From: Klebsiella aerogenes
GTDB taxonomy: Bacteria; Pseudomonadota; Gammaproteobacteria; Enterobacterales; Enterobacteriaceae
Reading direction: 5' to 3'
Length of the DNA stretch: 64,000 nt
Assembly (NCBI GenBank): GCA_029027985.1
Contig: CP119076.1
Location: 1,426,001 to 1,490,000, forward strand
The position numbers and the translations under genes are program-made. This document shows positions 1 to 10,785 of this stretch, one piece after another (the stretch's first letter is position 1; each line of letters starts with the position of its first letter). The notes under the pieces are model-generated. The model was not told the DNA's origin. It saw only the letters and a list, made by a program, of their open reading frames with translations, and made no database searches.

Positions 1-116
1 ATCTTTTTGCGCTGCGGGCGGTGAACGATGGTGTCCTGTTTGATTTGCCGCGTGCCGGTCATCAGTTGGCGGAACAGTGCCTGATCCTCCACACTTAGCG
101 ATGTTTTCTTTTTCAT
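1..116 (-). CDS. smrB: SmrB ribosome-rescue endonuclease (N-terminal fragment)
   Basis: Only the first 38 codons lie in the window. The minus-strand reading from the ATG at 116 begins [18 protein letters not shown] and runs to the window edge, matching the N-terminus of E. coli SmrB (YfcN). SmrB is a Smr-domain endonuclease that cleaves mRNA at collided ribosomes; the catalytic Smr domain would lie outside the window. It is divergent from prmB, as in E. coli. An ATG at 123 is out of frame. Confidence 0.85.
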   Translation of the reverse strand, partial: MKKKTSLSVEDQALFRQLMTGTRQIKQDTIVHRPQRKK

Positions 117-282
117 TGCCCATTCTCATTATTTCTTTTCGTTAGTTTACCCGACTCGCCCGCGCTTCAGGCAAGGAAAACCTATTTTTCCCTGCTCCCA
201 CGATGTAAGAATGCTGATTTATCGCCGCCGTCGTGGCAAACTAGCCGCCGAATTTATAGCAGAGCGTGCCCTGGAGGATTGC

Positions 283-1215
283 GTGGATAAAATTTTTGTT
301 GATGAAGCGGTCAATGAGCTGCAGACCATTCAGGACATGCTGCGTTGGGCGGTAAGTCGTTTTAGCGCCGCCAACATCTGGTACGGTCATGGTACCGATA
401 ACCCGTGGGATGAGGCTGTACAGCTGGTATTACCGTCGCTGTACCTGCCGTTAGATATTCCGGAAGATATGCGCACCGCGCGCCTGACCTCCAGTGAAAA
501 ACATCGTATCGTCGAGCGCGTGATTCGCCGCGTCAACGAGCGTATTCCCGTGGCCTATCTGACCAACAAAGCGTGGTTCTGCGGCCATGAATTTTATGTC
601 GATGAGCGCGTACTGGTACCACGTTCGCCGATTGGCGAACTGATCAATAACCAGTTTGCCGGGCTGATTAACCATAAACCGCAGCATATTCTCGATATGT
701 GTACCGGCAGTGGCTGTATTGCCATCGCTTGCGCCTACGCCTTCCCGGAAGCGGAAGTCGACGCTGTCGATATCTCCCCGGACGCGCTGGCCGTTGCTGA
801 GCAGAACGTAGAAGAACACGGCCTGATTCATCATGTTACGCCGATTCGTTCCGACCTGTTCCGCGACCTGCCGAAGCTGCAGTACGACCTGATTGTCACC
901 AACCCGCCGTACGTTGATGAAGAAGATATGGCTGACCTGCCGGACGAATACGAGCATGAGCCGGTGCTGGGGCTGGCCTCTGGTAGCGATGGTCTGAAGC
1001 TGACTCGCCGCATTCTTGGCTGCGCGCCGGATTATCTCAATGACGACGGTATTCTGATTTGTGAAGTCGGTAACAGCATGGTACATCTGATGGAGCAGTA
1101 CCCGGACGTGCCGTTTACCTGGCTTGAGTTTGATAACGGCGGCGACGGCGTCTTCATGCTGACCAAACAGCAGTTGATCGACGCGCGCGCGCATTTCGGT
1201 ATTTATAAAGACTAA
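283..1215 (+). CDS. prmB: Ribosomal protein uL3 glutamine methyltransferase PrmB
   Basis: S-adenosylmethionine-dependent N5-glutamine methyltransferase that modifies ribosomal protein L3 (uL3). The protein has a class I methyltransferase fold with the SAM loop [12 protein letters not shown] and the signature NPPY (IVTNPPYVD) that binds the target glutamine. I chose the GTG at 283, which gives 310 residues, the same as E. coli PrmB, and follows GGAGG at 273-277. An in-frame ATG at 211 would add 24 residues with no family counterpart. It is the first gene of a co-directional run, with aroC starting 39 bases later. Confidence 0.95.
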   Translation: MDKIFVDEAVNELQTIQDMLRWAVSRFSAANIWYGHGTDNPWDEAVQLVLPSLYLPLDIPEDMRTARLTSSEKHRIVERVIRRVNERIPVAYLTNKAWFCGHEFYVDERVLVPRSPIGELINNQFAGLINHKPQHILDMCTGSGCIAIACAYAFPEAEVDAVDISPDALAVAEQNVEEHGLIHHVTPIRSDLFRDLPKLQYDLIVTNPPYVDEEDMADLPDEYEHEPVLGLASGSDGLKLTRRILGCAPDYLNDDGILICEVGNSMVHLMEQYPDVPFTWLEFDNGGDGVFMLTKQQLIDARAHFGIYKD

Positions 1216-1254
1216 AAAACAACACGCAAACATAACGAAAAGAATGGAGCCGTG

Positions 1255-2340
1255 ATGGCAGGAAATACAATTGGACAACTCTTTCGCGTCACCACCTTCG
1301 GCGAGTCGCACGGCCTGGCTTTGGGCTGCATCGTCGATGGCGTGCCGCCAGGTATCCCGCTGACCGAAGCTGACCTGCAGCACGATCTGGATCGTCGTCG
1401 TCCGGGAACATCGCGCTACACTACCCAGCGTCGCGAGCCGGACCAGGTGAAAATTCTCTCCGGCGTCTTCGATGGCGTGACCACCGGTACCAGTATCGGT
1501 CTGCTGATTGAGAACACCGATCAGCGCTCGCAGGATTATGGCGCGATCAAAGATCTGTTCCGTCCGGGACACGCGGATTACACCTACGAGCAGAAATATG
1601 GTCTGCGCGACTATCGCGGCGGTGGCCGTTCTTCCGCGCGTGAAACTGCGATGCGCGTGGCTGCCGGGGCAATTGCGAAAAAATTCCTCGCCGCTAAGTT
1701 TGGCATTGTTATTCGCGGCTGTCTGACGCAGATGGGCGATATTCCGCTGGAAATAAAAGATTGGGATCAGGTTGAGCAGAACCCGTTCTTCTGTCCGGAT
1801 CCGGATAAAATCGACGCGCTGGATGAACTGATGCGCGGCCTGAAAAAAGAGGGCGACTCCATCGGCGCGAAAGTGACGGTAGTGGCTGACGGCGTACCGC
1901 CGGGTCTCGGCGAACCGGTCTTCGACCGTCTGGATGCCGATATTGCCCACGCGCTGATGAGCATCAACGCGGTGAAAGGCGTGGAGATTGGCGACGGATT
2001 CGAAGTGGTCAAACTGCGTGGTAGCGAAAACCGCGATGAAATCACCAAAGCGGGCTTTCAGAGCAACCACGCCGGCGGCATTCTTGGCGGCATTAGCAGC
2101 GGGCAGCAGATTATCGCCAACATCGCGCTGAAGCCGACCTCCAGCATTACCGTTCCTGGTCATACGATCAACCGTTTTGGTGAAGAAGTCGAAATGATCA
2201 CTAAAGGGCGCCACGATCCGTGCGTCGGTATTCGTGCGGTGCCGATCGCCGAGGCCATGCTGGCTATCGTGTTAATGGATCATTTTATGCGTCAACGCGC
2301 GCAGAATGGCGACGTGACGACATCAATTCCACGCTGGTAA
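1255..2340 (+). CDS. aroC: Chorismate synthase
   Basis: Last step of the shikimate pathway: 5-enolpyruvylshikimate-3-phosphate to chorismate, needing reduced FMN. The 361-residue protein carries the family signatures GESHG near the N-terminus, [11 protein letters not shown] in the middle and [17 protein letters not shown] near the C-terminus. The ATG at 1255 is preferred over the GTG at 1252, since it gives the E. coli length and N-terminus ([10 protein letters not shown]). The stop is followed after three bases by mepA, so the two are co-transcribed. Confidence 0.98.
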   Translation: MAGNTIGQLFRVTTFGESHGLALGCIVDGVPPGIPLTEADLQHDLDRRRPGTSRYTTQRREPDQVKILSGVFDGVTTGTSIGLLIENTDQRSQDYGAIKDLFRPGHADYTYEQKYGLRDYRGGGRSSARETAMRVAAGAIAKKFLAAKFGIVIRGCLTQMGDIPLEIKDWDQVEQNPFFCPDPDKIDALDELMRGLKKEGDSIGAKVTVVADGVPPGLGEPVFDRLDADIAHALMSINAVKGVEIGDGFEVVKLRGSENRDEITKAGFQSNHAGGILGGISSGQQIIANIALKPTSSITVPGHTINRFGEEVEMITKGRHDPCVGIRAVPIAEAMLAIVLMDHFMRQRAQNGDVTTSIPRW

Positions 2341-2343
2341 GAG

Positions 2344-3168
2344 ATGAAAAAAACCGTTATCGCTCTGCTGGCGCTCCTGGCCAGCACCGCCAGTCTGGCG
2401 GCGACGCCATGGCAGAAAATATCGCAGCCGATTAGCGGCAGCGCGCAGTCTATCGGCGCGTTCGCGAACGGCTGTATCGTCGGCGCCGAGGCGCTGCCGC
2501 TGAACTCAACCGATTATCAGGTGATGCGCACCGACCAGCGTCGCTACTTCGGCCATCCGGATCTCGTGCAGTTTATTCAGCGTCTGAGCATGCAGGCGCA
2601 TAATAAAGGGATGGGGACCGTGCTGATTGGCGACATGGGTATGCCTGCGGGCGGGCGCTTCAATGGCGGCCACGCCAGCCACCAATCGGGATTGGATGTT
2701 GATATTTTCCTGCAACTGCCGCAGACCCGCTGGACTTCAGCACAGCTGCTGAAACCGCAGGCGCTCGATTTAGTCGCGCGCGATGGTAAGCGCGTGGTGC
2801 CGTCGCTGTGGAGCCCGCAAATCAGCAATCTGATTAAAATGGCGGCGGAAGATAACGACGTGACGCGTATTTTCGTCAACCCGGCTATCAAGCAGCAATT
2901 GTGTCTGGATGCCGGCAACGATCGTCAATGGCTGCGCAAAGTTCGCCCGTGGTTCCAGCATCGCGCCCATATGCACGTGCGCCTGCGTTGCCCGGCGGGT
3001 AGTCTTGAGTGCGAAGATCAAGCGCCGCCGCCGGCTGGCGATGGCTGCGGCGCCGAGCTACAGAGCTGGTTCGAGCCGCCTAAACCTGGATCAACCCCAC
3101 CTGTGAAGAAGACGCCGCCTCCGCTGCCGCCTTCCTGCCAGGCGTTACTGGATGAGCATCTTCTTTAA
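2344..3168 (+). CDS. mepA: Penicillin-insensitive murein endopeptidase MepA
   Basis: Periplasmic LAS-type zinc peptidase that cuts D-Ala-meso-DAP cross-links in peptidoglycan. The 274-residue precursor has a clear signal peptide (about residues 1-19, ending SLA). The metal and catalytic motifs are visible: [13 protein letters not shown] (H110, H113, D120) and HRAHMHVRL (H206, H209, H211). A proline-rich C-terminal tail follows. It sits 3 bases after aroC, and its stop overlaps the start of yfcA by one base. Confidence 0.96.
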   Translation: MKKTVIALLALLASTASLAATPWQKISQPISGSAQSIGAFANGCIVGAEALPLNSTDYQVMRTDQRRYFGHPDLVQFIQRLSMQAHNKGMGTVLIGDMGMPAGGRFNGGHASHQSGLDVDIFLQLPQTRWTSAQLLKPQALDLVARDGKRVVPSLWSPQISNLIKMAAEDNDVTRIFVNPAIKQQLCLDAGNDRQWLRKVRPWFQHRAHMHVRLRCPAGSLECEDQAPPPAGDGCGAELQSWFEPPKPGSTPPVKKTPPPLPPSCQALLDEHLL

Positions 3169-3977
3169 TGGATAGTTTTGTCGATCTGTTTATGGTGTCG
3201 CCGATGGTTCTGGTGGCGCTCTTTTTTGTCGCGATTCTGGCCGGTTTTATTGATTCATTAGCCGGTGGCGGTGGGCTGTTGACCGTTCCGGCGCTGATGG
3301 CGGCCGGTATGCCGCCCGCTCAGGCGCTGGCTACGAACAAGCTGCAGGCCTGCGGCGGTTCTATCTCCGCCACGCTCTATTTTATCCGCCGCAAGGTGGT
3401 TAATCTTGCTGACCAGAAACTCAATATCCTGATGACTTTTATCGGATCAACTGTCGGCGCGCTGCTGGTGCAGCACGTCCAGTCCGATATTCTCAAGCAG
3501 ATTCTGCCGCTGTTGGTGATAGGCATTGGCCTCTACTTCCTGCTGATGCCACGTCTCGGCGAGTCCGATCGCCAGCGTCGGCTGTACGGCTTGCCGTTCG
3601 CGCTGGTCGCTGGCGGCAGCGTCGGTTTTTACGACGGCTTTTTCGGCCCGGGGGCAGGTTCATTCTATGCGCTGGCTTTTGTGACTCTTGCCGGGTTTAA
3701 CCTCGCGAAATCAACCGCCCACGCCAAATTGCTCAATGCCACCTCCAACATTGGCGGTCTGCTGCTGTTTATTATCGGCGGGAAGGTGATTTGGGCGACC
3801 GGCTTCGTGATGATGGCTGGACAGTTCATTGGCGCCCGCGCCGGTTCACGGTTGGTGCTGAGTAAAGGGCAGTCGCTGATCCGGCCAATGATCGTTGTCG
3901 TCTCCGCGGTGATGAGCGCTAAACTTCTTTACGACAGCCATGGAGCTGAGATTTTGCAGTGGTTGGGAATTCATTAA
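3168..3977 (+). CDS. yfcA: TSUP/TauE-SafE family membrane transporter YfcA
   Basis: A 269-residue inner-membrane protein with about eight hydrophobic segments and the TSUP pattern of two repeated halves (ILAGFIDSLAGGGGLLTVPAL and VGFYDGFFGPGAGSF). Family members are thought to export sulfur-containing organic anions, but the substrate of YfcA is not established. The ATG overlaps the mepA stop by one base, and the stop shares its last A with the ATG of epmC, so translation is coupled on both sides. Confidence 0.92.
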   Translation: MDSFVDLFMVSPMVLVALFFVAILAGFIDSLAGGGGLLTVPALMAAGMPPAQALATNKLQACGGSISATLYFIRRKVVNLADQKLNILMTFIGSTVGALLVQHVQSDILKQILPLLVIGIGLYFLLMPRLGESDRQRRLYGLPFALVAGGSVGFYDGFFGPGAGSFYALAFVTLAGFNLAKSTAHAKLLNATSNIGGLLLFIIGGKVIWATGFVMMAGQFIGARAGSRLVLSKGQSLIRPMIVVVSAVMSAKLLYDSHGAEILQWLGIH

Positions 3978-4525
3978 TGCAACAGCAACACCATTATCAG
4001 CAGCTGGTCGATATCTTCGACGGCTGTTTTGCCGATGATTTTAATACCCGTCTGATTAAAGGCGACGACGAACCGATCTATCTTCCAGCAGATAGCGAGG
4101 CGCCGTATAACCGGATCGTGTTTGCTCACGGCTTTTATGCCAGCGCCCTGCACGAGATTTCCCACTGGAGCATCGCCGGTAAAGCGCGCCGCGAGCAGGT
4201 GGATTTTGGCTACTGGTACTGCCCGGACGGCCGCGATGCGATGACGCAAAGCAAGTTCGAAGACGTCGAGGTTAAACCTCAGGCTTTTGAGTGGTTATTC
4301 TGCACGGCGGCGGGATTCCCGTTTAACGTCAGTTGCGACAACCTGGAAGGGGACGTCGAGCCCGACCGCATCGCGTTTCAACGGCGCGTGCATGCCCAGG
4401 TGATGACTTATCTGGAGCAGGGGATCCCGGAGCGTCCGGCGCGTTTTATTCGCGCGCTGCAACAGTATTATCAAACGCCGCCGCTGACGGCAGAACAATT
4501 TCCGTGGCCGGAAGACCTGCGCTAA
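3977..4525 (+). CDS. epmC: Elongation factor P hydroxylase EpmC
   Basis: Hydroxylates the beta-lysyl-lysine of elongation factor P, the last step of EF-P maturation. The 182-residue protein matches E. coli EpmC (YfcM) throughout, including LHEISHW with candidate metal ligands and the stretch [14 protein letters not shown]. The ATG at 3977 overlaps the yfcA stop and gives the E. coli length. An in-frame upstream start at 3959 lies inside yfcA and is unlikely. Confidence 0.94.
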   Translation: MQQQHHYQQLVDIFDGCFADDFNTRLIKGDDEPIYLPADSEAPYNRIVFAHGFYASALHEISHWSIAGKARREQVDFGYWYCPDGRDAMTQSKFEDVEVKPQAFEWLFCTAAGFPFNVSCDNLEGDVEPDRIAFQRRVHAQVMTYLEQGIPERPARFIRALQQYYQTPPLTAEQFPWPEDLR

Positions 4526-4557
4526 GGCCACGTTCTACAAATGAAAGAGGAAAGACG

Positions 4558-4839
4558 ATGATCGCGGAGTTTGAATCACGCATTCTGGCGTTAATTGACG
4601 ATATGGTAGACCACGCCAGTGATGACGAACTGTTTGCTGGCGGTTATCTGCGCGGCCACCTGACGCTGGCGGTGGCTGAGCTGGAAGGGGAAGGGGAGCA
4701 TTCAGCGCAGGCGATTAACGACAAAGTCGCCAGCAGTCTGGAGAAGGCTATCAGCGCGGGTGAGCTGTCGCCGCCGGATCAGATTCTGGTGCAAGGCATG
4801 TGGGATAACCTGTATCAGCAGGCGAAAACCCCGGCCTGA
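4558..4839 (+). CDS. yfcL: Conserved small protein YfcL
   Basis: A 93-residue soluble, acidic protein that matches E. coli YfcL (92 residues) from [15 protein letters not shown] to the C-terminus. Function unknown. The start at 4558 follows GAAAGAGGAAAG. It is the last gene of the prmB-to-yfcL run and is followed by a REP pair. A longer frame from 4333 has no family support and overlaps epmC. Confidence 0.9.
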   Translation: MIAEFESRILALIDDMVDHASDDELFAGGYLRGHLTLAVAELEGEGEHSAQAINDKVASSLEKAISAGELSPPDQILVQGMWDNLYQQAKTPA

Positions 4840-4850
4840 TCAATGATGTC

Positions 4851-4957
4851 GTCCGGATGAGACGTTAACCGGCATCCGGGCGCTCTCTCCGGTCATGCTG
4901 CGCTTACCGGGGCTACCAAACCGTAGCCCGGATGAGGCGTTAGCTGCTATCCGGGGA
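4851..4957. repeat. Pair of REP elements (BIME-like) between yfcL and mnmC
   Basis: Two imperfect palindromes of the enterobacterial REP class: 4851-4881 (CCGGATG...CATCCGG) and 4923-4957 (GTAGCCCGGATGAGGCG...ATCCGGGG). Between them, CCGGGGCTAC and GTAGCCCGG form a further inverted pair. They lie in the convergent gap between yfcL and mnmC, the usual place for REP, where they protect 3' ends of transcripts. Confidence 0.8.
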
Positions 4958-4975
4958 TTATCTCTGTCGCCGCGG

Positions 4976-6964
4976 TTATTTTACCGCTCTTCCTTTCAGC
5001 AATTTTCTTACCCACAGTCGATTCGGATTCAGCGCCGCCAGCGTTTCGCTATCCAGCGGCAGCGGTTCATCGCTCATCTGCGCGGCCAGCAGTTCTGCGC
5101 TTAACGGCGCGGTACACAGCCCGCGAGACCCTAATGCGCCCAGCATAAACAAGTTGTGATAGACCGGCGCGCTGTCGGCGTCGAGCTGCTGCTCGTGGAG
5201 GCTGGCGTACTGACTCAAGGTTGCCTCGTAGTCCGGAACATTGCCGATCATCGGCAGGTGGTCGCGGGTCGCGCAGCGCACGCCGCAGCGGGCGTCATTG
5301 GCGCTGACATCCACTTCTTTTGCCCAGTCCGCGTGCGGGAAGCAATCAATCAGACGTTGGCGATTCTGCTGCTGATCTTCCACGCTAAAGTCGGTATCCG
5401 TCTTGCCGCGATGGTAGCTGGCACCGATGCAGTGCTGCTGGTTAACGGGGTTCTGTGGCGTCAGATAGCCGTCGTAGCACAGTACCTGGCGCAGTGCGGA
5501 AAGCCCCGGCGTCGTGGGGATGTGACTGACCTGACCGCCGACTGGATAGGCCGGTAGCCGCGCTGTCTGGGCAAAATCAGTCATCCGATAGCCATTCGCC
5601 AGCACCACCGCCTGATGGCGGTGCTGCTGGTTGAGTAGCCAGCCATCGTCCTCGGCGTCGATCGTTTCAACGTGATAGCCGTAGTGAACATGCAGACCGC
5701 GGGTCGCCGCCAGCGCCAGCAGTTCTGCGGTTAGCTGCTGCGGGTGCAGCCAGCCGCCGGAGGGATAGGTGATACCGCCGCAGCCGGTCGCGACGCCGGT
5801 AAGCTCCGCCGCCTGCTCTGCGGTCACTGCGCAGGCAATGTCCGGCGGCAAATTCAGTTCCAGCATCCGGGCGATTTTATCCGCGCTGGCATTATTCCAG
5901 CCGAGTTGCGTGACGCCGCACCACTGGTGGTCGAACATCACCGGTAGTGCGTCATAGAGACGGCGGGCGAAGGTAAACGCCGCAGGGAAAAAGCGCGTTA
6001 GCGCCCGATCGTGTTGGCTTAATAACGGATATAGCGCTCCCTGGCGATTCCCGGAAGCGCCGTTGGCGGGCACCGCGTCGGCGCAGTACAGGGTGACCTG
6101 CCAGCCGCGGCGCAGCAGCGCCAGCGAGAGCAGGGCGCTGGCGATCCCGCCGCCGATCACCGCCGCTTCACGGGAGTTGCTGCCGCGGCGGGCAAACCAT
6201 GGCGACCGGGCAGGAACCGGCGCATCGGCGGTCAATTCGCCGATCAGCATTTCGCGCTTACGGCCAAAGCCTTTGCTTTTCCGCATGGTGAAACCGGCGT
6301 CCTGCAGTCCGCGGCGGACAAAGCCGGCGGAAGTGAAGGTCGCTAACGTGCCGCCGGGACGGGCCAGGCGCGCCATGGCGGAAAACAGCCCCGGCGTCCA
6401 CATGTCCGGGTTTTTCGCCGGCGCGAAGCCGTCGAGGAACCAGGCATCGATCTGGCGATTGAGTGAATCGTCGAGCTGGTCGGTGAGTTCATTGATGTCG
6501 CCAAACCATAAATCCAGGGTCACGCGGCCCTCGTCAAGCAGCAGGCGGTGACAACCGGCGATGGCCTGCGGCCACTGCGCCTGCAGCTGTTCTGCCCACG
6601 GCGCCAGTTCCGGCCAGTGCTGGTGCGCCCGGCGCAGATCGTCAGCTTTCAGCGGAAATTTTTCAAAACTGATGAAATGTAATCTTTGCAGCGTAGCCTG
6701 CGGATTATCACGGCGGAAAACATCAAACGCCTGCCACAGCGTCAGGAAATTGAGTCCGGTGCCAAACCCGCTCTCCGCAACGATAAACAGCGGGCGCGGA
6801 TGGGTTGGAAAACGCGTATCGAGGCGGTTGCCGCCGAGAAAAACGTAACGCGTCTCTTCCAGACCGTTGTCATTAGAAAAGTAAACGTCGTCAAAATCTC
6901 GGGAAACAGGTGTACCCTCAGCGTTGAATTCCAGGTTGGCGGGTTGTATGGCATTTTGTTTCAC
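4976..6964 (-). CDS. mnmC: Bifunctional tRNA 5-methylaminomethyl-2-thiouridine biosynthesis protein MnmC
   Basis: Makes mnm5s2U at the wobble position of certain tRNAs. The N-terminal domain is the SAM-dependent methyltransferase ([37 protein letters not shown]) and the C-terminal domain is the FAD-dependent oxidase ([21 protein letters not shown] is the dinucleotide-binding loop). I chose the GTG at 6964 (reading [14 protein letters not shown]), which gives 662 residues against 668 in E. coli, whose N-terminus is [14 protein letters not shown]. The start at 7066 would run through the fabB regulatory region. Confidence 0.95.
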   Translation of the reverse strand: MKQNAIQPANLEFNAEGTPVSRDFDDVYFSNDNGLEETRYVFLGGNRLDTRFPTHPRPLFIVAESGFGTGLNFLTLWQAFDVFRRDNPQATLQRLHFISFEKFPLKADDLRRAHQHWPELAPWAEQLQAQWPQAIAGCHRLLLDEGRVTLDLWFGDINELTDQLDDSLNRQIDAWFLDGFAPAKNPDMWTPGLFSAMARLARPGGTLATFTSAGFVRRGLQDAGFTMRKSKGFGRKREMLIGELTADAPVPARSPWFARRGSNSREAAVIGGGIASALLSLALLRRGWQVTLYCADAVPANGASGNRQGALYPLLSQHDRALTRFFPAAFTFARRLYDALPVMFDHQWCGVTQLGWNNASADKIARMLELNLPPDIACAVTAEQAAELTGVATGCGGITYPSGGWLHPQQLTAELLALAATRGLHVHYGYHVETIDAEDDGWLLNQQHRHQAVVLANGYRMTDFAQTARLPAYPVGGQVSHIPTTPGLSALRQVLCYDGYLTPQNPVNQQHCIGASYHRGKTDTDFSVEDQQQNRQRLIDCFPHADWAKEVDVSANDARCGVRCATRDHLPMIGNVPDYEATLSQYASLHEQQLDADSAPVYHNLFMLGALGSRGLCTAPLSAELLAAQMSDEPLPLDSETLAALNPNRLWVRKLLKGRAVK

Positions 6965-7039
6965 GTAAGTTACTCGAATCACAAGGCGTAGCACGATCTT
7001 AACGATGTGTGCCGGAAGGCGCAAATTTATACACAAAAT

Positions 7040-7056
7040 GGCTGATCGGACTTGTT
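7040..7056. promoter_or_regulatory. FadR operator upstream of fabB
   Basis: GGCTGATCGGACTTGTT agrees with the FadR consensus (about AACTGGTCGGACTTGTT) at all but a few positions. FadR activates fabB in E. coli. The site lies 69 bases upstream of the fabB start and 2 bases from the FabR palindrome, as in E. coli. Confidence 0.75.
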
Positions 7057-7058
7057 CG

Positions 7059-7074
7059 GCGTACAAGTGTACGC
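7059..7074. promoter_or_regulatory. FabR operator upstream of fabB
   Basis: GCGTACAAGTGTACGC is a perfect 7-base inverted repeat with a 2-base centre. This is the FabR-type site known at fabA and fabB, through which FabR represses unsaturated fatty acid synthesis. The fabB promoter is expected to overlap this site. Confidence 0.78.
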
Positions 7075-7124
7075 TATCTTGCGACTCGAAACTTTAAAAT
7101 AGTGATGACTTACAGAGGTATTGA

Positions 7125-8342
7125 ATGAAACGTGCAGTGATTACTGGCCTGGGTATCGTTTCCAGCATCGGTAGCAACCAGCAGGAAGTCCTGGCATCCC
7201 TGCGTGAAGGACGCTCGGGGATCACTTTCTCTCAAGAGTTCAAAGATTCTGGTATGCGTAGCCACGTATGGGGTAACGTCAAACTGGACACCACCGGTCT
7301 TATCGACCGCAAAGTGGTCCGTTTCATGAACGATGCCTCTATCTACGCTTATCTCTCCATGCAGCAGGCGGTTGAAGACTCTGGCCTGAAAGCAGAAGAT
7401 TATCAGAACAACCCGCGCGTAGGCCTGATTGCCGGCTCCGGTGGTTCTTCTAAAGCTCAGGTATTCGGTGCTGACGCAATGCGTAGCCCGCGTGGCCTGA
7501 AAGCGGTTGGTCCATACGTTGTGACCAAAGCGATGGGTTCTGCGGTTTCCGCGTGCCTCGCAACGCCGTTCAAAATTCACGGTGTGAACTACTCCATCAG
7601 CTCCGCATGTGCGACCTCCGCACACTGCATCGGTAACGCGGTAGAGCAGATCCAGCTGGGCAAACAGGACATCGTTTTTGCTGGCGGCGGCGAAGAGCTG
7701 GGCTGGGAAATGGCCTGTGAGTTCGATGCGATGGGCGCACTGTCCACCAAATACAACGACACCCCAGAAAAAGCGTCCCGTACCTATGACGCACACCGTG
7801 ATGGTTTCATCATCGCAGGCGGCGGCGGTATGGTTGTGGTTGAAGAGCTGGAACACGCTCTGGCGCGCGGCGCGCATATCTATGCGGAAATCGTCGGTTA
7901 CGGCGCAACTTCTGACGGCGCGGACATGGTTGCTCCGTCCGGTGAAGGCGCAGTGCGCTGCATGCAGATGGCGATGCACGGCGTTGATACCCCAATCGAC
8001 TACCTGAACTCTCACGGAACTTCTACCCCGGTAGGCGACGTGAAAGAACTCGGCGCAATTCAGGAAGTGTTCGGCGACAACAGCCCGGCAATTTCTGCAA
8101 CCAAAGCGATGACCGGTCACTCTCTGGGCGCTGCTGGCGTGCAGGAAGCTATCTACTCACTGCTGATGCTGGAACACGGCTTTATCGCCCCGAGCATCAA
8201 CATCGAAGAAATGGACGAGCAGGCTGCCGGCCTGAATATCGTGACCAAACCGACCGATGCTCAGCTGACGACCGTCATGTCCAACAGCTTCGGGTTTGGC
8301 GGCACCAATGCAACTCTGGTGATGCGTAAATACAACGCGTAA
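7125..8342 (+). CDS. fabB: Beta-ketoacyl-ACP synthase I
   Basis: Condensing enzyme of type II fatty acid synthesis, essential for elongating the cis-3-decenoyl branch to unsaturated fatty acids. The Cys-His-His triad is visible: [10 protein letters not shown] (nucleophile C162), [11 protein letters not shown] and [10 protein letters not shown]. At 405 residues it is one shorter than E. coli FabB, because GSGGGSPRFQVF is [11 protein letters not shown] here; this shifts the catalytic cysteine from 163 to 162. It is a single-gene unit with its own operators and a strong terminator. Confidence 0.98.
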   Translation: MKRAVITGLGIVSSIGSNQQEVLASLREGRSGITFSQEFKDSGMRSHVWGNVKLDTTGLIDRKVVRFMNDASIYAYLSMQQAVEDSGLKAEDYQNNPRVGLIAGSGGSSKAQVFGADAMRSPRGLKAVGPYVVTKAMGSAVSACLATPFKIHGVNYSISSACATSAHCIGNAVEQIQLGKQDIVFAGGGEELGWEMACEFDAMGALSTKYNDTPEKASRTYDAHRDGFIIAGGGGMVVVEELEHALARGAHIYAEIVGYGATSDGADMVAPSGEGAVRCMQMAMHGVDTPIDYLNSHGTSTPVGDVKELGAIQEVFGDNSPAISATKAMTGHSLGAAGVQEAIYSLLMLEHGFIAPSINIEEMDEQAAGLNIVTKPTDAQLTTVMSNSFGFGGTNATLVMRKYNA

Positions 8343-8360
8343 TCAGCAGCGATTGAAAAA

Positions 8361-8387
8361 GGGGAGCCTGAGGCTCCCCTTTTTTTT
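8361..8387 (+). terminator. Rho-independent terminator of fabB
   Basis: GGGGAGCC (8361-8368), a TGA loop, GGCTCCCC (8372-8379), then eight T residues. It begins 19 bases after the fabB stop. Confidence 0.93.
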
Positions 8388-8474
8388 GGCTTCTTGACAG
8401 GGTCCGGCGAGAGCAGGCACACTGCCGCGAATCATTATCATCTCCTCGCCTTGCCCTGCGAACTGGAGTAAAAC

Positions 8475-9650
8475 ATGTCCGCAGCGACTGAAACGACAAA
8501 CACTTCGACAGCGAATTTCTCGCTCTTTCGTATTACCTTTGCAGTTTTTCTGACCTACATGACCGTGGGGCTGCCGTTACCGGTTATTCCGTTGTTTGTG
8601 CACCACGATCTTGGCTTTGGCAACACCATGGTCGGCGTGGCCGTCGGTATCCAGTTTCTCGCCACGGTACTAACCCGTGGTTATGCCGGGCGGTTGGCCG
8701 ATCAGTACGGCGCGAAACGTTCTGTGCTACAAGGCATGCTGGCCTGCGCGTTGGCCGGCGGTGCCTGGTTGGCGGCGGCGCTACTGCCGGTGTCGGTGAT
8801 AGCAAAATTTGGCCTGTTGGTTTTGGGGCGCTTAATACTCGGCTTTGGCGAAAGCCAGCTCCTGACCGGCAACTTAAGCTGGGGGTTAGGCCTGGTGGGC
8901 CCGCTGCGCTCCGGCAAAGTGATGTCGTGGAACGGCATGGCGATGTACGGCGCGCTGGCTGTCGGCGCACCGCTGGGGCTGCTAATTTACAGCCGCTTCG
9001 GCGTGGCGGCACTGGCCTGCGTCACAATGGCGTTGCCGCTGCTGGCGTGGGCGATTAACGGCACGGTACGTAAAGTTCCGGCTCATGGCGGCGAGCGACC
9101 TTCGCTCTGGAGCGTCATCGGCATGATCTGGCGTCCGGGAATTGGCCTCGGCTTGCAGGGCGTTGGCTTCGCGGTGATCGGCACTTTCGTATCGCTCTAT
9201 TTCGCCAGCCACGGCTGGGCGATGGCTGGTTTTACGCTGACCGCGTTTGGCGGCGCTTTTGTCCTGATGCGTATTCTGTTCGGCTGGATGCCGGATCGCT
9301 TCGGCGGGATAAAAGTGGCGATGGTGTCGTTGTTGATTGAAGCTATCGGCCTGATGATGCTGTGGCAAGCGCCGGGAGCCTGGGTGGCGCTGGCGGGCGC
9401 CGCGCTGACCGGGTGCGGCTGCTCGTTAATCTTTCCGGCGCTGGGCGTCGAGGTGGTAAAACGGGTTCCGGCTCAGGTACGCGGCACCGCACTTGGCGGC
9501 TATGCCGCATTTCAGGATATCTCCTACGGCGTCACTGGCCCGCTGACCGGCCTGCTGGCTACATCGCTCGGCTACGCTTCCGTTTTCCTTGCCGGCGCGA
9601 TTTGCGCGGTATTGGGCATTGTGGTCACGTTGTTGACGCTGCGTAAATAA
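8475..9650 (+). CDS. yfcJ: Major facilitator superfamily transporter YfcJ
   Basis: A 391-residue inner-membrane protein with about twelve hydrophobic segments and the MFS cytoplasmic loop motif after TM2 ([11 protein letters not shown]). It matches E. coli YfcJ over its whole length. Substrate not established; the family is annotated as arabinose-efflux-like. Start at 8475 after CTGGAGTAAAAC. It lies alone between the fabB terminator and a hairpin at 9657. Confidence 0.9.
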   Translation: MSAATETTNTSTANFSLFRITFAVFLTYMTVGLPLPVIPLFVHHDLGFGNTMVGVAVGIQFLATVLTRGYAGRLADQYGAKRSVLQGMLACALAGGAWLAAALLPVSVIAKFGLLVLGRLILGFGESQLLTGNLSWGLGLVGPLRSGKVMSWNGMAMYGALAVGAPLGLLIYSRFGVAALACVTMALPLLAWAINGTVRKVPAHGGERPSLWSVIGMIWRPGIGLGLQGVGFAVIGTFVSLYFASHGWAMAGFTLTAFGGAFVLMRILFGWMPDRFGGIKVAMVSLLIEAIGLMMLWQAPGAWVALAGAALTGCGCSLIFPALGVEVVKRVPAQVRGTALGGYAAFQDISYGVTGPLTGLLATSLGYASVFLAGAICAVLGIVVTLLTLRK

Positions 9651-9656
9651 ACGCAT

Positions 9657-9684
9657 AACGGCGGCTATCTGGCCGCCGTTATTG
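9657..9684. terminator. Bidirectional hairpin between yfcJ and flk
   Basis: AACGGCGGC (9657-9665) pairs with GCCGCCGTT (9672-9680): a perfect 9-base stem in the convergent gap. The T tract after it is short, so termination may be weak or Rho-assisted. Confidence 0.6.
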
Positions 9685-9692
9685 CATAAGGC

Positions 9693-10676
9693 TTACAGTA
9701 CCAGCCACAGCAGGATAATCGCCACCAGAATCGCGATCGCGATTGCCCACGCTTTTTTGCTATATACCGCCTGAGAAACGGGCGTTGGTTCAACCGGGGA
9801 AATCAGCAGCGTTGCCTGAGCGCGGGCTACGCGCAGCGCAAAGACTTTATTTAACAGCGTTAATACCTGCGGGCTGGTTAAGGTCGTCGTTGGCGTCACG
9901 TGCCAGCTATTTTGTGCAAAATCGGCGATTTTCTGCCACTCCTGCGCCTCCAGCGGTTGCTTAAGCGCCGCCTGCAGTGAATTCATTGTCGGCGCCGTCT
10001 GCGTGCTCAGCGTTTGTCGCGCCTGCAGCCAGTAAGAAAGCGGGGTGAAATGAGTGGCGGGGATGAGTTCACCGGATTTCACACCGCATAGCTCAAGCAT
10101 CGATTGCCAGATAAGCTTGCTGGACTCCCCGGTCGCGGCGGCCAGTTTGGTGACCAACTGATTCAGGGTGTTATGTTCCGCTGGCAGCAGAGGGCGCAAC
10201 GTCGGCGTACGCTGCTGTGGCTGCGGGATCGCCAACTGGCCGTTTTGCAGCAGGTGCAGTACGTTTTCCAACTGCGCCTGCGTGAGAGCGTGCAGCACGG
10301 TTTGGCCATAATTCTGACGGATATAATCGCTGACCGCCTGGCGGTTATTACCCTGGGTCAACAGTTCGCTGAGCTGGGCGAGAATTTGCCGGTGGTGGTG
10401 GTTTTGCTGCGCGACGCTCAAGCGCTGATTCAAATTGCTTTCAGCGGCGGTGAAATGGCTCGCCAGCAGAGGCGTGTCGCCTTTCAGACCCAAGTCGTGC
10501 TTCACGCAGGCCCACACTTCGGCATTTTGCTGCGATGTCAGGGTCACCAGTCGTGTAATCAGCCGCTCCAGAACGGTGCGTTGCTGCATGGTGAGCGCGT
10601 TTGGACCCACGGCGGATGCGCCGGATGGGCCTGTCCCCGGAGGGCGATCGGACATACCTGAAATGGGTGGTGTCAT
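9693..10676 (-). CDS. flk: Flagellar biosynthesis regulator Flk (RflH)
   Basis: A 327-residue protein with a proline/glycine-rich N-terminus, a glutamine-rich helical middle and one C-terminal transmembrane segment (AIAIAILVAIILLWLVL) that anchors it with the bulk in the cytoplasm. It matches E. coli/Salmonella Flk, which couples flagellar export to ring assembly. If the host is a non-motile Klebsiella, retention of this gene suggests another role or recent loss of flagella; no flagellar genes are visible here. It is divergent from pdxB. Confidence 0.88.
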   Translation of the reverse strand: MTPPISGMSDRPPGTGPSGASAVGPNALTMQQRTVLERLITRLVTLTSQQNAEVWACVKHDLGLKGDTPLLASHFTAAESNLNQRLSVAQQNHHHRQILAQLSELLTQGNNRQAVSDYIRQNYGQTVLHALTQAQLENVLHLLQNGQLAIPQPQQRTPTLRPLLPAEHNTLNQLVTKLAAATGESSKLIWQSMLELCGVKSGELIPATHFTPLSYWLQARQTLSTQTAPTMNSLQAALKQPLEAQEWQKIADFAQNSWHVTPTTTLTSPQVLTLLNKVFALRVARAQATLLISPVEPTPVSQAVYSKKAWAIAIAILVAIILLWLVL

Positions 10677-10785
10677 GATTAATCCTTGCCGTAATGCTGT
10701 ACTGAAGCCGGGCGATGATGTTCCTGGCGGCCAGATTATGGCACACTTCCCCGGTTTACTCTCGTTCTCAGACAGGTACTGAACC

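Noticed and set aside
451-2214. Long open frame of 587 codons on the minus strand across prmB and aroC
   Set aside because: It is antisense to two certain genes, its translation is rich in Arg/His/Gln without recognisable motifs, and it is a by-product of G/C-rich third positions.
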